Shown: in pieces, positions 40,201-48,260 of the stretch
Layout: each line of letters begins with the position of its first letter
Numbering within the stretch: the first letter of the stretch is position 1
Assembly: GCF_008728195.1 (NCBI RefSeq)
Contig: NZ_CP031598.1
Location: 4,278,001-4,342,000 of the forward strand
DNA: 64,000 bases
Reading direction: 5' to 3'
Source of the DNA: Roseovarius indicus
GTDB taxonomy: Bacteria; Pseudomonadota; Alphaproteobacteria; Rhodobacterales; Rhodobacteraceae
Translations under genes and position numbers: made by a program
Notes under the pieces: model-generated
The model's input: only the letters and a program-made list of their open reading frames with translations
Database searches by the model: none
Told to the model about the DNA's origin: nothing

Positions 40201-42673
40201 GCTCAGCGAGGAGAACGACCCCTTCGCCTCCGGCAGCTTCGCGCAATCGGCCTACAGCCGCCCGTCGGCACCCGCGTCCATCGCGCCGGATCGGACCGAG
40301 CGCATAAGCCTGCGCACCCCCGAGGCCGACACCGCGCTGACCGATCCCGCACGAGAAGCGACCGATCCGCTGACAGCGCCTGTCCGCCTGCTTCTGCCAG
40401 CCCCCGACATCAGCCAGCCCTTCGAGACATGGAACCCGGTGGCCCGCGCCATCTACCGCGACCGCTCGCTACAACTCTCCGAGGCGTTCCTCGATACCCG
40501 CGACGCCACGCTCGACCGGCTCAGGCGACAGACCGGGCTGGTGACGCTCGATATCGCCATCCGCTCCGACACCCGGCTGGGGCCGGGCGACGTGGCGGTG
40601 GAAATCCTCGACAGCGACTGGTCTGCGCCCCTGACCCCCGACGCGCAAGACCCTGACGGCGTCATCGACGCCGTGTTTCGCGCGCTCGAAACCCGCGTGC
40701 TCTCCGACCCGGCGCGCTTCGTCTTCCCCCATGACATGGCGGGCTATCTCGACACCGCCGCGCCCGACCGGAAACGCTGGGCGCTGGAAACCTTCGCCCA
40801 TACCGACCTGATGCAACTGGTGGCCGGTCTCGTGCGGCACGAAACCTCCGGCGCCCGGCCCGACGGGGCGGGGCCCGCCCATCTGCCACGGTTCGACTGG
40901 CTTCTGGGCGCGCTGGTCTTCTCGGTTGCGGCGAACGGCGTATCCGACGGCGAGGCCCATCTCGGCCTTTGGCGCGATCTCTCCGACCGGGCGGCGATGC
41001 CGGAACCGCCGGCCGCGCCGCAAGGCGATGTCGGCACATTGGTAGCCGACGGGGTGGCGAGCCTGCTGGCAGACGACGTGTCGGCGGCCAGAACCGCCTT
41101 TGAACGCGCCATCGCGCAAGATGCCGGGGCCGCGCGGGAAAGCTTCCTCGCCGCCTATTCCGCCGCCGCCCCGCAAATGCTCGCCTCCCGCCTGCGCGAT
41201 GCGTGCCGGTCATCCGCCAGCCCCGATCTCGGCCGCCTCGGCGTTCAGCAACTCGATCTTGTGCTCGACACCGCACTCGACCGGGAAGACAGCACGCGTT
41301 TCGGCCTCTGCCGCCTTGCCGCACAGGATCAGGTCGGCGCGCGCGACTGGCTCGACGGCGCGATCACCTACGCCGCGACCCTCCGGCCCGATGACGACCT
41401 CACGCCGGAAGACGCGGTCTGGCTTGGCAGGACCATCTGGCAGCGGCATGACCCACTCTCTGAAACCCCCGGCGCGCTGGCGGTGGGCGAACGGTTCCTG
41501 CTGTCAGGTATCCGTCGCACGGACGACCCGGCCCGCACAGATGCGCTGGGGCAGGCGCTGGCGGCCGACTGCTACGACCGGATCGATGCCCGCCCCTGCA
41601 TGCGCCGGGTGATGGCGCTGGCGGAACAGGCCGGAAAACCCGAGATCGGTCTCTTTGCGGCCGAGGCACTTGCCGCCTCTCATGACCCCGGCGACCGCCA
41701 GCGCGTGACCGCCATGCTCGACCTGTTCCAGGCCGCGCGCGGCCCGGCGCCGGACTATGCCGGTCAACGGGCCGACTGGTACGCCGCATATGTCAGCTTT
41801 CTGCGCGGATTGGTGGCCCAGGCCTCGGGCGAGGCCAGCGCCCGGGGCCACCTGACCCGCGCGATGGATCACCCGGCCTTCCGCTTCGCCGCCATTCCCG
41901 CCCTCACTCAGGTGATCGCCGAGGAAGACGGCCCCGGGCCAGCACAGGCCCTGATCGAGGATGCCATCGCCGCCGCCGAGGTGGCCGCCGTCGACCCGAC
42001 CAACCTTGCCAATCTTCATGCCCTCCGCCTGGCGCAGGCCATCGAGGCCGGGACAGGCGACGACCATCTCGCCGACATGATCGACCTGCCCCGCACCACC
42101 GACTGCCTGCAGGCCTATACCGGGCCCTGCGCCGCGCCCTGGCTGTGGCGCGCTTCGGCCCAGGTGCTCTACCGCTTCCAGGACTGGCAGACCGTCGCCC
42201 GCACCGTCACCGACCGGGTCGATCATCCATATGCAAAGCTCGTGGCGCTGATGCTTCACGCCCAGGGTGGCGACGTGGCCGGCGCCCCCGCGCTCTTGCG
42301 GCGCGCCTGGCAGCGGATCGACCCGGCAACGTGGGATAAACGGCTGGAACTGGAAGACCAGGCCGTCTGGCGCGAGGTCCTTCTGGCAGCCGCGCTGGGA
42401 GAGGAGATCGATGGCTACGCGCTCGACACCCTGCGCGCCGTCCTGCAGGACCCGGCTGCGTTCGACGGGCACGCCCTGTCGAAGATCGGCCTTTCCCGGA
42501 AGGAATTGCTGACCGAGGCCCTATTCTATTCCGCCCTGCGCGACATCGCCCTGGGCCGTGCCGAAGAGGGTCTGACCCTGCTGCGCCAGACCCGCGAGGT
42601 TGGCTACACACCCGCCCTGGAACACGCCTATGCCAAGCGCCTCCTGGCCCAACTGGAACAGGCCGAGCGGTAA
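37229..42673 (+). CDS. TIR - STAND NTPase - transmembrane - FlhA-like - helical repeat protein
   Basis: The 1814-residue protein starts with a TIR domain (1-150): VFLSHATKDD, DHLDILGGDNW, and the candidate NADase Glu75 in SSDCFNEFQAAW. A STAND (nSTAND1-like) NTPase follows (about 170-630), with Walker A GVSGAGKSS (217-225), Walker B TILISVDQVEEL (318-329) and the family block VEVAHEALFREW. A membrane span lies at about 636-656. Residues about 743-1200 resemble the FlhA cytosolic domain (weak, by eye), and 1230-1814 look like TPR-type helical repeats. TIR-STAND proteins are known as antiphage or cell-suicide switches; that role is inference. Start ATG 37229 lies after the peptide terminator. 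Confidence 0.85.
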   Translation: MATVFLSHATKDDALTGDLLRWLHENGFRDTFVDHLDILGGDNWTDRLRDQAAACRVVICVLTENWLNSSDCFNEFQAAWYMGKSILPLFFVDIDAPGSGEPARRLGRVLAETQGIDLRGAIGPDGTVDLARDPDTADLLARSLRAFGAQSEIGLDPTAFSIDPAARPTPFPGLVSFGDRDADAAIFYGRSREIAEAIEELRSMRANADRRPLAILGVSGAGKSSFLKAGILPRLRREPRSWLPLRAFRPGIDGLDGFARAISQTLADHGAVEAPGDIRAMLESALAQGETAGAAALDEVLDRLSGKLRGAAGSPGATILISVDQVEELLRDDSPSTAGLIAYLAAANEGRRGWMTVMTIRADRLPDLQAHPGFGQLKTRGYDLRQMPPFRFSDVMEQPAARYGVRLAPELVDALMDDAPQRDALPLLAFALQRLWDQFSADKELLLEDYQRLGRLSGLLRDAAERALAGLAPGDDTGPPPGQPRDRARLAEGCFIPTLVDVDADGKATRRTAFWAEFTPDEQTLLRQFEAWRLVVRRGVGVEATVEVAHEALFREWDRMQAWLEPEIARIGTLRGISDAARAWDQSDRNASLLTHRGQRLADARALLAAPRYRERLGATERAYLAACAALRRRGILTTSVAAGVAVAAVGLGVWSWQQSERRMVAEREAGFTERVEAAMQAQDISTLESFTYFILQDPYARTRDDRFAILRRVLSSAKATVDPEYAIADFALEALDAPENSLFELEYSAERGVDAELFPILWRPRADRIAADWGLPVPGFLQLVENPAFPPRRVVIRRAGDVVFDAMLPETDGRHILDAAKLDSDDLKAFFEANRASFASAEAVTGSPDHYYVPDWSVPIWNAGRDREAGSRVLPPGADFTLLLGNLIVDAPQIVLDTAAVDYFFRRFPEAYDITVDEYLAIRGPHVREDLMAWLDAGHSLDDILFSLGLIASYGPRETEIDMAAAHEGAAWQAGLYMHGPIRRTRQVAALSEENDPFASGSFAQSAYSRPSAPASIAPDRTERISLRTPEADTALTDPAREATDPLTAPVRLLLPAPDISQPFETWNPVARAIYRDRSLQLSEAFLDTRDATLDRLRRQTGLVTLDIAIRSDTRLGPGDVAVEILDSDWSAPLTPDAQDPDGVIDAVFRALETRVLSDPARFVFPHDMAGYLDTAAPDRKRWALETFAHTDLMQLVAGLVRHETSGARPDGAGPAHLPRFDWLLGALVFSVAANGVSDGEAHLGLWRDLSDRAAMPEPPAAPQGDVGTLVADGVASLLADDVSAARTAFERAIAQDAGAARESFLAAYSAAAPQMLASRLRDACRSSASPDLGRLGVQQLDLVLDTALDREDSTRFGLCRLAAQDQVGARDWLDGAITYAATLRPDDDLTPEDAVWLGRTIWQRHDPLSETPGALAVGERFLLSGIRRTDDPARTDALGQALAADCYDRIDARPCMRRVMALAEQAGKPEIGLFAAEALAASHDPGDRQRVTAMLDLFQAARGPAPDYAGQRADWYAAYVSFLRGLVAQASGEASARGHLTRAMDHPAFRFAAIPALTQVIAEEDGPGPAQALIEDAIAAAEVAAVDPTNLANLHALRLAQAIEAGTGDDHLADMIDLPRTTDCLQAYTGPCAAPWLWRASAQVLYRFQDWQTVARTVTDRVDHPYAKLVALMLHAQGGDVAGAPALLRRAWQRIDPATWDKRLELEDQAVWREVLLAAALGEEIDGYALDTLRAVLQDPAAFDGHALSKIGLSRKELLTEALFYSALRDIALGRAEEGLTLLRQTREVGYTPALEHAYAKRLLAQLEQAER

Positions 42674-42679
42674 CGCTCC

Positions 42680-43753
42680 TCAGATGATGGGAACCAGGTG
42701 GTTGTCCCACGCGCAGTCATGGGTAGCCATGTCATGCGCCGCACCGCTATCCGCCAGAACCTGGCCCTCGCCGGTGGTAAAGACGAACCCGGCCTGCCCC
42801 GGCGCCACGCCGCAGATATCGCGCTGATCGAGCCGCCGGCTCACACGCCCATCGGCATCGGTGACAAACGCCATCCCACCGCGCGGGCCCGTCACCGCGA
42901 TCTCGTCACCGCTGCCCGAAAATGCCACGCTGCCAAGGTAGCCCTGCAACTCGGCCTCCGCGCGGGGCCCGAGCGCGTGGAACTCCAGCTTTTCCCCCAT
43001 CCGATGCGTCGCCAGCAGCGGCGGCACCTCCGTCATCGTCCCCTGCCACTGGCAGGCAATCGCGACCAGCCCGTCGCCATTCACCGCGATGTGCCGCATC
43101 GAATTCTTGTGCCAATCCTCCGGCGGCTCCACCTGGTCCGCCAGCGCGCCATCGAAAGACACGTAGCTCAGGTTCGGCCGCATGAAGGGAATGTTCAGCT
43201 TCTGCCGCCCCGCATCCGGGTGCGTCTCGATTCCGCCATTGGCGATCACCAGCGTTCCGCCATCCGGCATCAGCCGCAGCTCGTGCGGCCCGACCCCGCC
43301 CGAGGGGATGGCGCCCAGCCGCGCAAAGCCGCCGGCGGCATCCCAGACCCCGATCATCCCGCGACCGTTTTCATAATCGTTCTCGGTGGTGAACAGCACC
43401 CCGCCATCCGCCGAGAACACGCCGTGCCCGTAGAAATGCGATCCGTCGGGCGTGTCGAGCCGCCGCACCGTTTCCCCGGTCGCACAGTCGATGACCAGCG
43501 CGAAATGCCCCGGCCGCCGGGCGAAGGCCACCGCCAAAGGCCGGCTCGGATGCGCCGCCGCCGCATGGCCTCGCCCCGGCAGGGGGATCTCGAACAGCCG
43601 CGCTCCCGCCGCACTCAGCCCGAACAGCGCGAACCCGCCCGAGGGCACCTTCGCCGCCGCCAGGTAGGCCGGGCTGCCCGCATCGGCCCAGCTGGCATAG
43701 GGCGCCAACCCCGAGGCCAGCAAACCGGTCAGAAAGCTGCGTCGCGTGGGCAT
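42680..43753 (-). CDS. DUF1513 exported beta-propeller-like protein
   Basis: A 357-residue protein with a Tat signal (PTRRSFLTGLLASGLA) and repeated blade-like blocks (GHGVFSADGGVLFTTENDYE, GPHELRLMPDGGTLVIANGG) that match DUF1513. The family accompanies imelysin genes in iron-uptake operons of Rhodobacterales. Role unknown. Last gene of the operon; it converges on the TIR gene with a 6-bp gap. The start is ATG 43753, since residues upstream in the frame are antisense noise. Confidence 0.88.
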   Translation of the reverse strand: MPTRRSFLTGLLASGLAPYASWADAGSPAYLAAAKVPSGGFALFGLSAAGARLFEIPLPGRGHAAAAHPSRPLAVAFARRPGHFALVIDCATGETVRRLDTPDGSHFYGHGVFSADGGVLFTTENDYENGRGMIGVWDAAGGFARLGAIPSGGVGPHELRLMPDGGTLVIANGGIETHPDAGRQKLNIPFMRPNLSYVSFDGALADQVEPPEDWHKNSMRHIAVNGDGLVAIACQWQGTMTEVPPLLATHRMGEKLEFHALGPRAEAELQGYLGSVAFSGSGDEIAVTGPRGGMAFVTDADGRVSRRLDQRDICGVAPGQAGFVFTTGEGQVLADSGAAHDMATHDCAWDNHLVPII

Positions 43754-43757
43754 GGCG

Positions 43758-44762
43758 TCAGTCTCCATCCATCGAGTTGAACCCCGCCGAGACGCCCAGC
43801 GCCGGGCCAAGCTCGCCCTGCACGATCTCGCGAATGTCCTGCACATCGGTCCGCAGCGATTCCACGCGGAACCGCCCCATCGGGTCGGCGACCGAGGCGA
43901 AAACCGGATCGTCCAGCGCCTCGGCATCCGTCTGGAAAGCCTCCAGCTCCGCCCGAAGCCGGTCCTGCAAGACCGCATTCCCCGACGCCAGCCGCAACGC
44001 CAGCCCGCCGGCGCCGCGCACCGCCTCCTGCAACAGCCGCAGGCTCAGACCCGAGCGATACGCCTCGGCCCAGTTCGGGCGCGGCCGCTCGAACGTGCCC
44101 AGGGGCCGGCCCAGCCGCATATCCGAGGCGAATTCCAGTCCGGTGCTCGCCGATTTGTAGAGCACCTGCAAAACCTCGTCTTCCGAGCGATACGGGCTGT
44201 CGGGCCCCGGCTCCGTCAGCTTCGGCGCAAAGGCGCCCCATGCCTCGGCCAGTTCGCCCGTGGTGCCATGGATGTCCGCCACGATCGTCCGCACCAGCGC
44301 ACAGCGATACCCCGGCGTCCCGATCGTCGCCAGGTCCTCCTCGTGAAGCAGGTAATCCAGCGCATAGAACCCGCGCGCCGCGATCGACATGTCGGCATAG
44401 GCCTCGGCCGACAGCAGATCCTCGTCCCCATCCGCCAGCATCTTTCGGATCGCCTTCGCCGTCCGCCCCCGCGGATCGGGCCAATAGGCCAACGCAAAGG
44501 CCCGGTTCTCCGCCTCCGACGGGCCGAAGCGCAGGTGGCTCACCCGCACCCAGGCCGAAAACGCGGCGGCATAGCTTTCGTGCAGCCCCGGATGCGTGCA
44601 ATCCTGCCCGGAGGCCTGCACCATGTCCGCGGCCCTCTCATCCAGCTCGGCAAACCCGCCCACGATATCCTCGGCCACGATCCCGCGGATCACCTCCGCC
44701 CGTTCTTGTGCGGGCGCAGCCAGCGGCACGGCCATCAACAGGGCGGCAAACACATGCTTCAT
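43758..44762 (-). CDS. Imelysin-family protein with altered motif
   Basis: The 334-residue protein has a signal peptide (KHVFAALLMAVPLAAPAQ). It matches the imelysin (peptidase M75/IrpA) family of periplasmic iron-uptake proteins. The GxHxxE metal motif is here GFYALD, so both ligands (His and Glu) are changed. It starts one base before the stop of the di-heme oxidoreductase gene and is followed by the DUF1513 gene. Likely helps the main imelysin rather than binding metal in the same way. Confidence 0.83.
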   Translation of the reverse strand: MKHVFAALLMAVPLAAPAQERAEVIRGIVAEDIVGGFAELDERAADMVQASGQDCTHPGLHESYAAAFSAWVRVSHLRFGPSEAENRAFALAYWPDPRGRTAKAIRKMLADGDEDLLSAEAYADMSIAARGFYALDYLLHEEDLATIGTPGYRCALVRTIVADIHGTTGELAEAWGAFAPKLTEPGPDSPYRSEDEVLQVLYKSASTGLEFASDMRLGRPLGTFERPRPNWAEAYRSGLSLRLLQEAVRGAGGLALRLASGNAVLQDRLRAELEAFQTDAEALDDPVFASVADPMGRFRVESLRTDVQDIREIVQGELGPALGVSAGFNSMDGD

Positions 44763-46303
44763 CACAGGCTCTCCAGAAATTCGATCAGCGCGGCGCGATC
44801 CTCCGGTGCCATCTCTACCACGGCATCGCGCTGCGCCTGCGCCTCGCCCCCGTGCCACAGGATCGCCTCCAGAAGCGACCGCGCCCGCCCGTCATGCAGG
44901 AAATAGGTATGCTCCGACACACGCTCGGTCATCCCCACGCCCCACAGCGGCGCGGTGCGCCATTCCCGGCCCGTCGCGCGGGCTTCGGGCCGGTTGTCGG
45001 CCAGCCCCTCGCCCATGTCATGCAGCAACATATCCGTGTAGGGCCAGATCAGCTGAAAGCTCTGCTCCGGCTGATCCTCAAGCCGGTGCGTCACGTAAGC
45101 TGGCGTATGGCACGACGTGCACCCCGTGTCGTAAAACACCTCCTTGCCCCGCAGAACCTCTGCCTCCGACACATCCCGCCGCGCCGGCACGGCAAGGTTG
45201 CGGCTGTAGAACGTCACCAAGTCCAGCCCCTCGCCATCAATCTCATATACCCGGTCGTCCCCATCGCCATGCGGCCCGGCACGACACGCGGCTTGCGCCG
45301 CGGTGCATTCGCCCCAGGGGTCGGGAAACAGCGGGTTGGAAATCCCGATATCCCCGGCAAAGGCCGAGGCGGTCTGGTGCTTCACCGTCGGTGCCCCGGC
45401 CTTGTGCCCGAACCGGCCCAGCATCGGCATGTCGTATTCCAGCGACCAGATGATGTTCGGCCGCCCCGATATCCCGTCGCCATCTACATCGCCCGGGTCG
45501 GCCTTGGCCATGATATCCGCCGCCGGAATCGCCTCGAGCAGGCCCAGCCCGATCATCTGCGGCGCCACCCGCGGGCTCAGCATCGCGTCAGGGTGCAGCG
45601 GACCATACCCAAGGTCCGCCGCCTCGTATGTGGGCACCCGCAGGCTGGCCACCTCACCGCCCGACAACGCCACCTCCCGCTCCTCATAGCCCACATCCAG
45701 CCGATACTCGGCCTTGTGCCCCGGCAGGCTGAAATCCTGCAATTGCGCACCATAGGTCGGCTCGGGCGAGGTCGATATGTAATCCTCGATCTCGGCCATC
45801 GCCTGCTCCTCGCCCCCCGGCACCGAGACGCGCAGGAACATCGACACCGCCGTATCCTCTGGCCCCTCCGGTGGGTGCCCGCGCCCATCCTTCAGATGGC
45901 ACCGTTGACACGATCGGGCATTGTACAAAGGCCCCAGCCCATCCGACGCCAGCGTCGAGGACGGTGACGAGACCCACAGCTTGCGGAAAAGCCCGTTGCC
46001 CACCTTGAAATCAAGCTCATCGGCAAAGGGCATGTTGCCCGAGGGCTGGGAAAACGCGTCGGCATTGTTGCGCGGCCGCACCGTGGCGGCCCCGGCCGAC
46101 ATCTCCTCGAAGGCCTGCGCGGCGGAAAAATCCTCCGGCGCCGCCAGCACCTTTCCAATTCTCTCCTTCTCGGCCTCGGTGCGCGGCACGATCCGCAGAT
46201 GCGGCTCGTCCAGCACGCCGGCATGGGCACCGAACCCGCCGGCGGAAAGACCAAGCACAAGCCCGGCGCCGGCCAGCGAACGAAGGATCGAGGAATGTCT
46301 CAT
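44762..46303 (-). CDS. Di-heme oxidoreductase (DUF1111, thiol oxidoreductase-like)
   Basis: The 513-residue exported protein has a signal peptide (about 1-28) and two c-type heme sites, CQRCH (132-136) and CTSCH (395-399). It matches the DUF1111 di-heme family, related to cytochrome c peroxidases, that sits between imelysin genes in iron operons. Blocks such as GDVDGDGISGRPN are typical. A role in oxidising or reducing iron during uptake is the usual inference. Overlaps the next gene by 3 bp. Confidence 0.9.
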   Translation of the reverse strand: MRHSSILRSLAGAGLVLGLSAGGFGAHAGVLDEPHLRIVPRTEAEKERIGKVLAAPEDFSAAQAFEEMSAGAATVRPRNNADAFSQPSGNMPFADELDFKVGNGLFRKLWVSSPSSTLASDGLGPLYNARSCQRCHLKDGRGHPPEGPEDTAVSMFLRVSVPGGEEQAMAEIEDYISTSPEPTYGAQLQDFSLPGHKAEYRLDVGYEEREVALSGGEVASLRVPTYEAADLGYGPLHPDAMLSPRVAPQMIGLGLLEAIPAADIMAKADPGDVDGDGISGRPNIIWSLEYDMPMLGRFGHKAGAPTVKHQTASAFAGDIGISNPLFPDPWGECTAAQAACRAGPHGDGDDRVYEIDGEGLDLVTFYSRNLAVPARRDVSEAEVLRGKEVFYDTGCTSCHTPAYVTHRLEDQPEQSFQLIWPYTDMLLHDMGEGLADNRPEARATGREWRTAPLWGVGMTERVSEHTYFLHDGRARSLLEAILWHGGEAQAQRDAVVEMAPEDRAALIEFLESL

Positions 46304-46405
46304 TGGTGTCTGTCCCGGGTCTCAGGTGATGTCGCGCGGGGTCTGCTGCAAAGCGATACGAGCTTTTTTGTCGGGTATCAAATCCCGAAGCGGTTTCAAA
46401 ATGCC

Positions 46406-46433
46406 GCAGCCCCGGGCGCGAACCCGGGGCTGC
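46406..46433 (-). other. Intercistronic hairpin after imelysin
   Basis: GCAGCCCCGGG (46406-46416) pairs with CCCGGGGCTGC (46423-46433), an 11-bp perfect stem with a 6-base loop. On the minus strand it follows the main imelysin stop and is followed by GGCATTTTG. It may stabilise the upstream mRNA or partly terminate it. Confidence 0.7.
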
Positions 46434-46459
46434 CAAGGTAACCGCCCGATAACAGGGCC

Positions 46460-47737
46460 TTACTGGAAAACCGCCCCGGGATTGTCGAGGCTATCCGACC
46501 CCTCGAACTCGATCCCGTCGAGCCCCAGCGCCGAAACCACCCGCTCGATCGAGCGGGTCTGGTCGACCAGCGCATCGACGCCGCCCATCACCAGCGCCTC
46601 GCCCTTGTCGTTGCCGGCCTCGAGCATCTGGTCGTAGGTAAACCCGGCCTCGGCCGCCGTCTTGATCTGCCCCAGCTCCCGCATCGTCGCCGAAAGCTTG
46701 CCCTGCATCTCGGCATCGAGCGCCTCGTCGATCTCGGCCACCATGTCCGACAGCGACGCGCCACTCACCACCGTGCCATCGGTGCGCACATACTCGCCCA
46801 GGTAAACGTTCTGAATGCCCAGCCCGTCATAGTAATGGCTGTTATGGGTGTTGTCCGAGAAGCAGTCATGCTCCTCCTCGGGATCGTTCAGCATCAGGCC
46901 AAGCCGCATCCGCTCGCCCGCCTGCTCGCCATAGGACAGCGAGCCCATGCCGGTCAGGATCGCCGACAAACCGGCATTCTCGTCTTCCATAAGCGCCGTG
47001 CGGGCCTCGCCGCCCTCCTGCCATTGCGCGGTGATCCATTCGAGGTCGGACACCAGCAAGTCGGTCGCCGCCGTCAGGTACTCGGCCCGCCGGTCGCAAT
47101 TGCCGTTGGTGCAGTCCTCACCTTGCGCATAATCCGTCCACGGCCGGTTGCCCGCGCCCGGCTCGTGCCCGTTCAGGTCCTGCCCCCACAGAAGGAACTC
47201 GATGGCGTGATAGCCCGTCGCCACGTTCGCCTCGATCCCGTCGGCCTCGTGCAGGGTGCCTTCCAGCAGCTCCGGCGTGATCTCGGATGCGTCGACCTCC
47301 TCCCCCGACAGGGTGAAGCTCTCGTTCGCCACCACGTTCAACGCCGCCAGCTCGTTGGCATCCGACGGCCCGCCATAGGCCGCATCGACATAATCGATGA
47401 GCCCCTCGTCGAGCGGCCAGGCATTCACCTTGCCCTCCCAGTCATCCACGACTGCATTGCCGAACCGGTACACCTCGGTCTGCTGATAGGGCACGCGCGC
47501 CGCCAGCCAGGCCTCCTTTGCCGCGCTCAAAGCCTCGGCCGAGGGGTCGGACACAAGCGCATCGACCGCCGATTGCAGCCGCTTGGCTGTGGTCAGGCTG
47601 TCCTCGTACTTGGCCGCGGCAATGTCGGCATATGTGGTCAGGACATCCGCCTTGGCCGTGTCGGCCGCGGCAAGACCGGCCTGGCCGAGCGCGAGGCCAA
47701 GAGCAAGGGCGCTGGTGCTGAGCTTGGGGTGGGTCAT
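46460..47737 (-). CDS. Imelysin-family periplasmic iron-uptake protein
   Basis: The 425-residue protein has a signal peptide (1-25) and the intact GxHxxE motif GYHAIE (175-180), within the block ANVATGYHAIEFLLWGQDLN. Two imelysin repeats are visible, the second around LRMGLMLNDPEEEHDCFSDN type sequence. Members bind iron in the periplasm. It follows hemP by 23 bp and is followed by a strong hairpin, so it is probably the most abundant product of the operon. Start ATG 47737. Confidence 0.9.
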   Translation of the reverse strand: MTHPKLSTSALALGLALGQAGLAAADTAKADVLTTYADIAAAKYEDSLTTAKRLQSAVDALVSDPSAEALSAAKEAWLAARVPYQQTEVYRFGNAVVDDWEGKVNAWPLDEGLIDYVDAAYGGPSDANELAALNVVANESFTLSGEEVDASEITPELLEGTLHEADGIEANVATGYHAIEFLLWGQDLNGHEPGAGNRPWTDYAQGEDCTNGNCDRRAEYLTAATDLLVSDLEWITAQWQEGGEARTALMEDENAGLSAILTGMGSLSYGEQAGERMRLGLMLNDPEEEHDCFSDNTHNSHYYDGLGIQNVYLGEYVRTDGTVVSGASLSDMVAEIDEALDAEMQGKLSATMRELGQIKTAAEAGFTYDQMLEAGNDKGEALVMGGVDALVDQTRSIERVVSALGLDGIEFEGSDSLDNPGAVFQ

Positions 47738-47760
47738 GGGAACTGTCTCCTCTGATGGGG

Positions 47761-47958
47761 TCACTTGGTCAGGATCAGCTTGCCCGCGCGGGTGATGCGC
47801 AGGGTATAGATCTGGTCCTGGTGGCAGATGAACGCGAGCTTCCCGTCCTGGGTAAGGTCATTCGCGAAATAGGCCGGGGTTTCGGTCTCGGACACGTCTC
47901 CGGCCCCTTGCGGAACCGCCCGCGCATCCTTCGGCAGGCCGGGAAATACAACTGACAT
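47761..47958 (-). CDS. hemP: Hemin uptake protein HemP
   Basis: A 65-residue protein ending with the HemP block LAFICHQDQIYTLRITRAG. HemP proteins are small regulators or helpers of heme uptake in proteobacteria. First gene of the iron operon hemP - imelysin - di-heme protein - imelysin - DUF1513. ATG 47958 gives the usual length; the longer frame is not supported. Confidence 0.88.
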   Translation of the reverse strand: MSVVFPGLPKDARAVPQGAGDVSETETPAYFANDLTQDGKLAFICHQDQIYTLRITRAGKLILTK

Positions 47959-48260
47959 GGGCCGCTCCGGCTGGTGGGTCTTGATCGCTGACACGCACCC
48001 GTGTGTCCGGCTACGCCGGCAACGGGTCGCATGTGGCATGGCTGATCCGGAATCACCGGACTGGCTGGCGCGAAGAACTTGAGTTGTTTTGTCAGAATTG
48101 TCAAACGCGCTCCGACACCCCTGCCGGCCACCGCACCGGACCGGGCGGTTATGTTATAAAACCTTCATTTGAGAGTTCCCGGGCCGCGTGCTTGTTTGTC
48201 GCCACATCAAGCCGGGCATCCGCGCGGCATCCCAACATTAGACTTCTTCGGAGACCGACG
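47959..48260. other. Divergent promoter region of the iron and ugp operons
   Basis: About 300 bp. It holds the candidate iron box at 48080-48094 towards hemP, and an AT-rich segment GGTTATGTTATAAAACC (48149-48165) that may include the -10 region of ugpB. No gene is visible. The hemP leader would be over 100 nt long. Confidence 0.5.
48080..48094 (-). promoter_or_regulatory. Candidate Iron-Rhodo box (RirA site)
   Basis: TGA-GTTGTTTTG-TCA matches the TGA-N9-TCA consensus described for the RirA-type Iron-Rhodo box. It lies about 120-135 bp upstream of hemP. The consensus is short, so chance cannot be excluded. Confidence 0.45.

Noticed and set aside
37088..42472. Long minus-strand frames opposite the TIR-STAND gene
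   Set aside because: Codon bias and domain content lie on the plus strand; the antisense products are Gly/Arg/Ala-rich noise.
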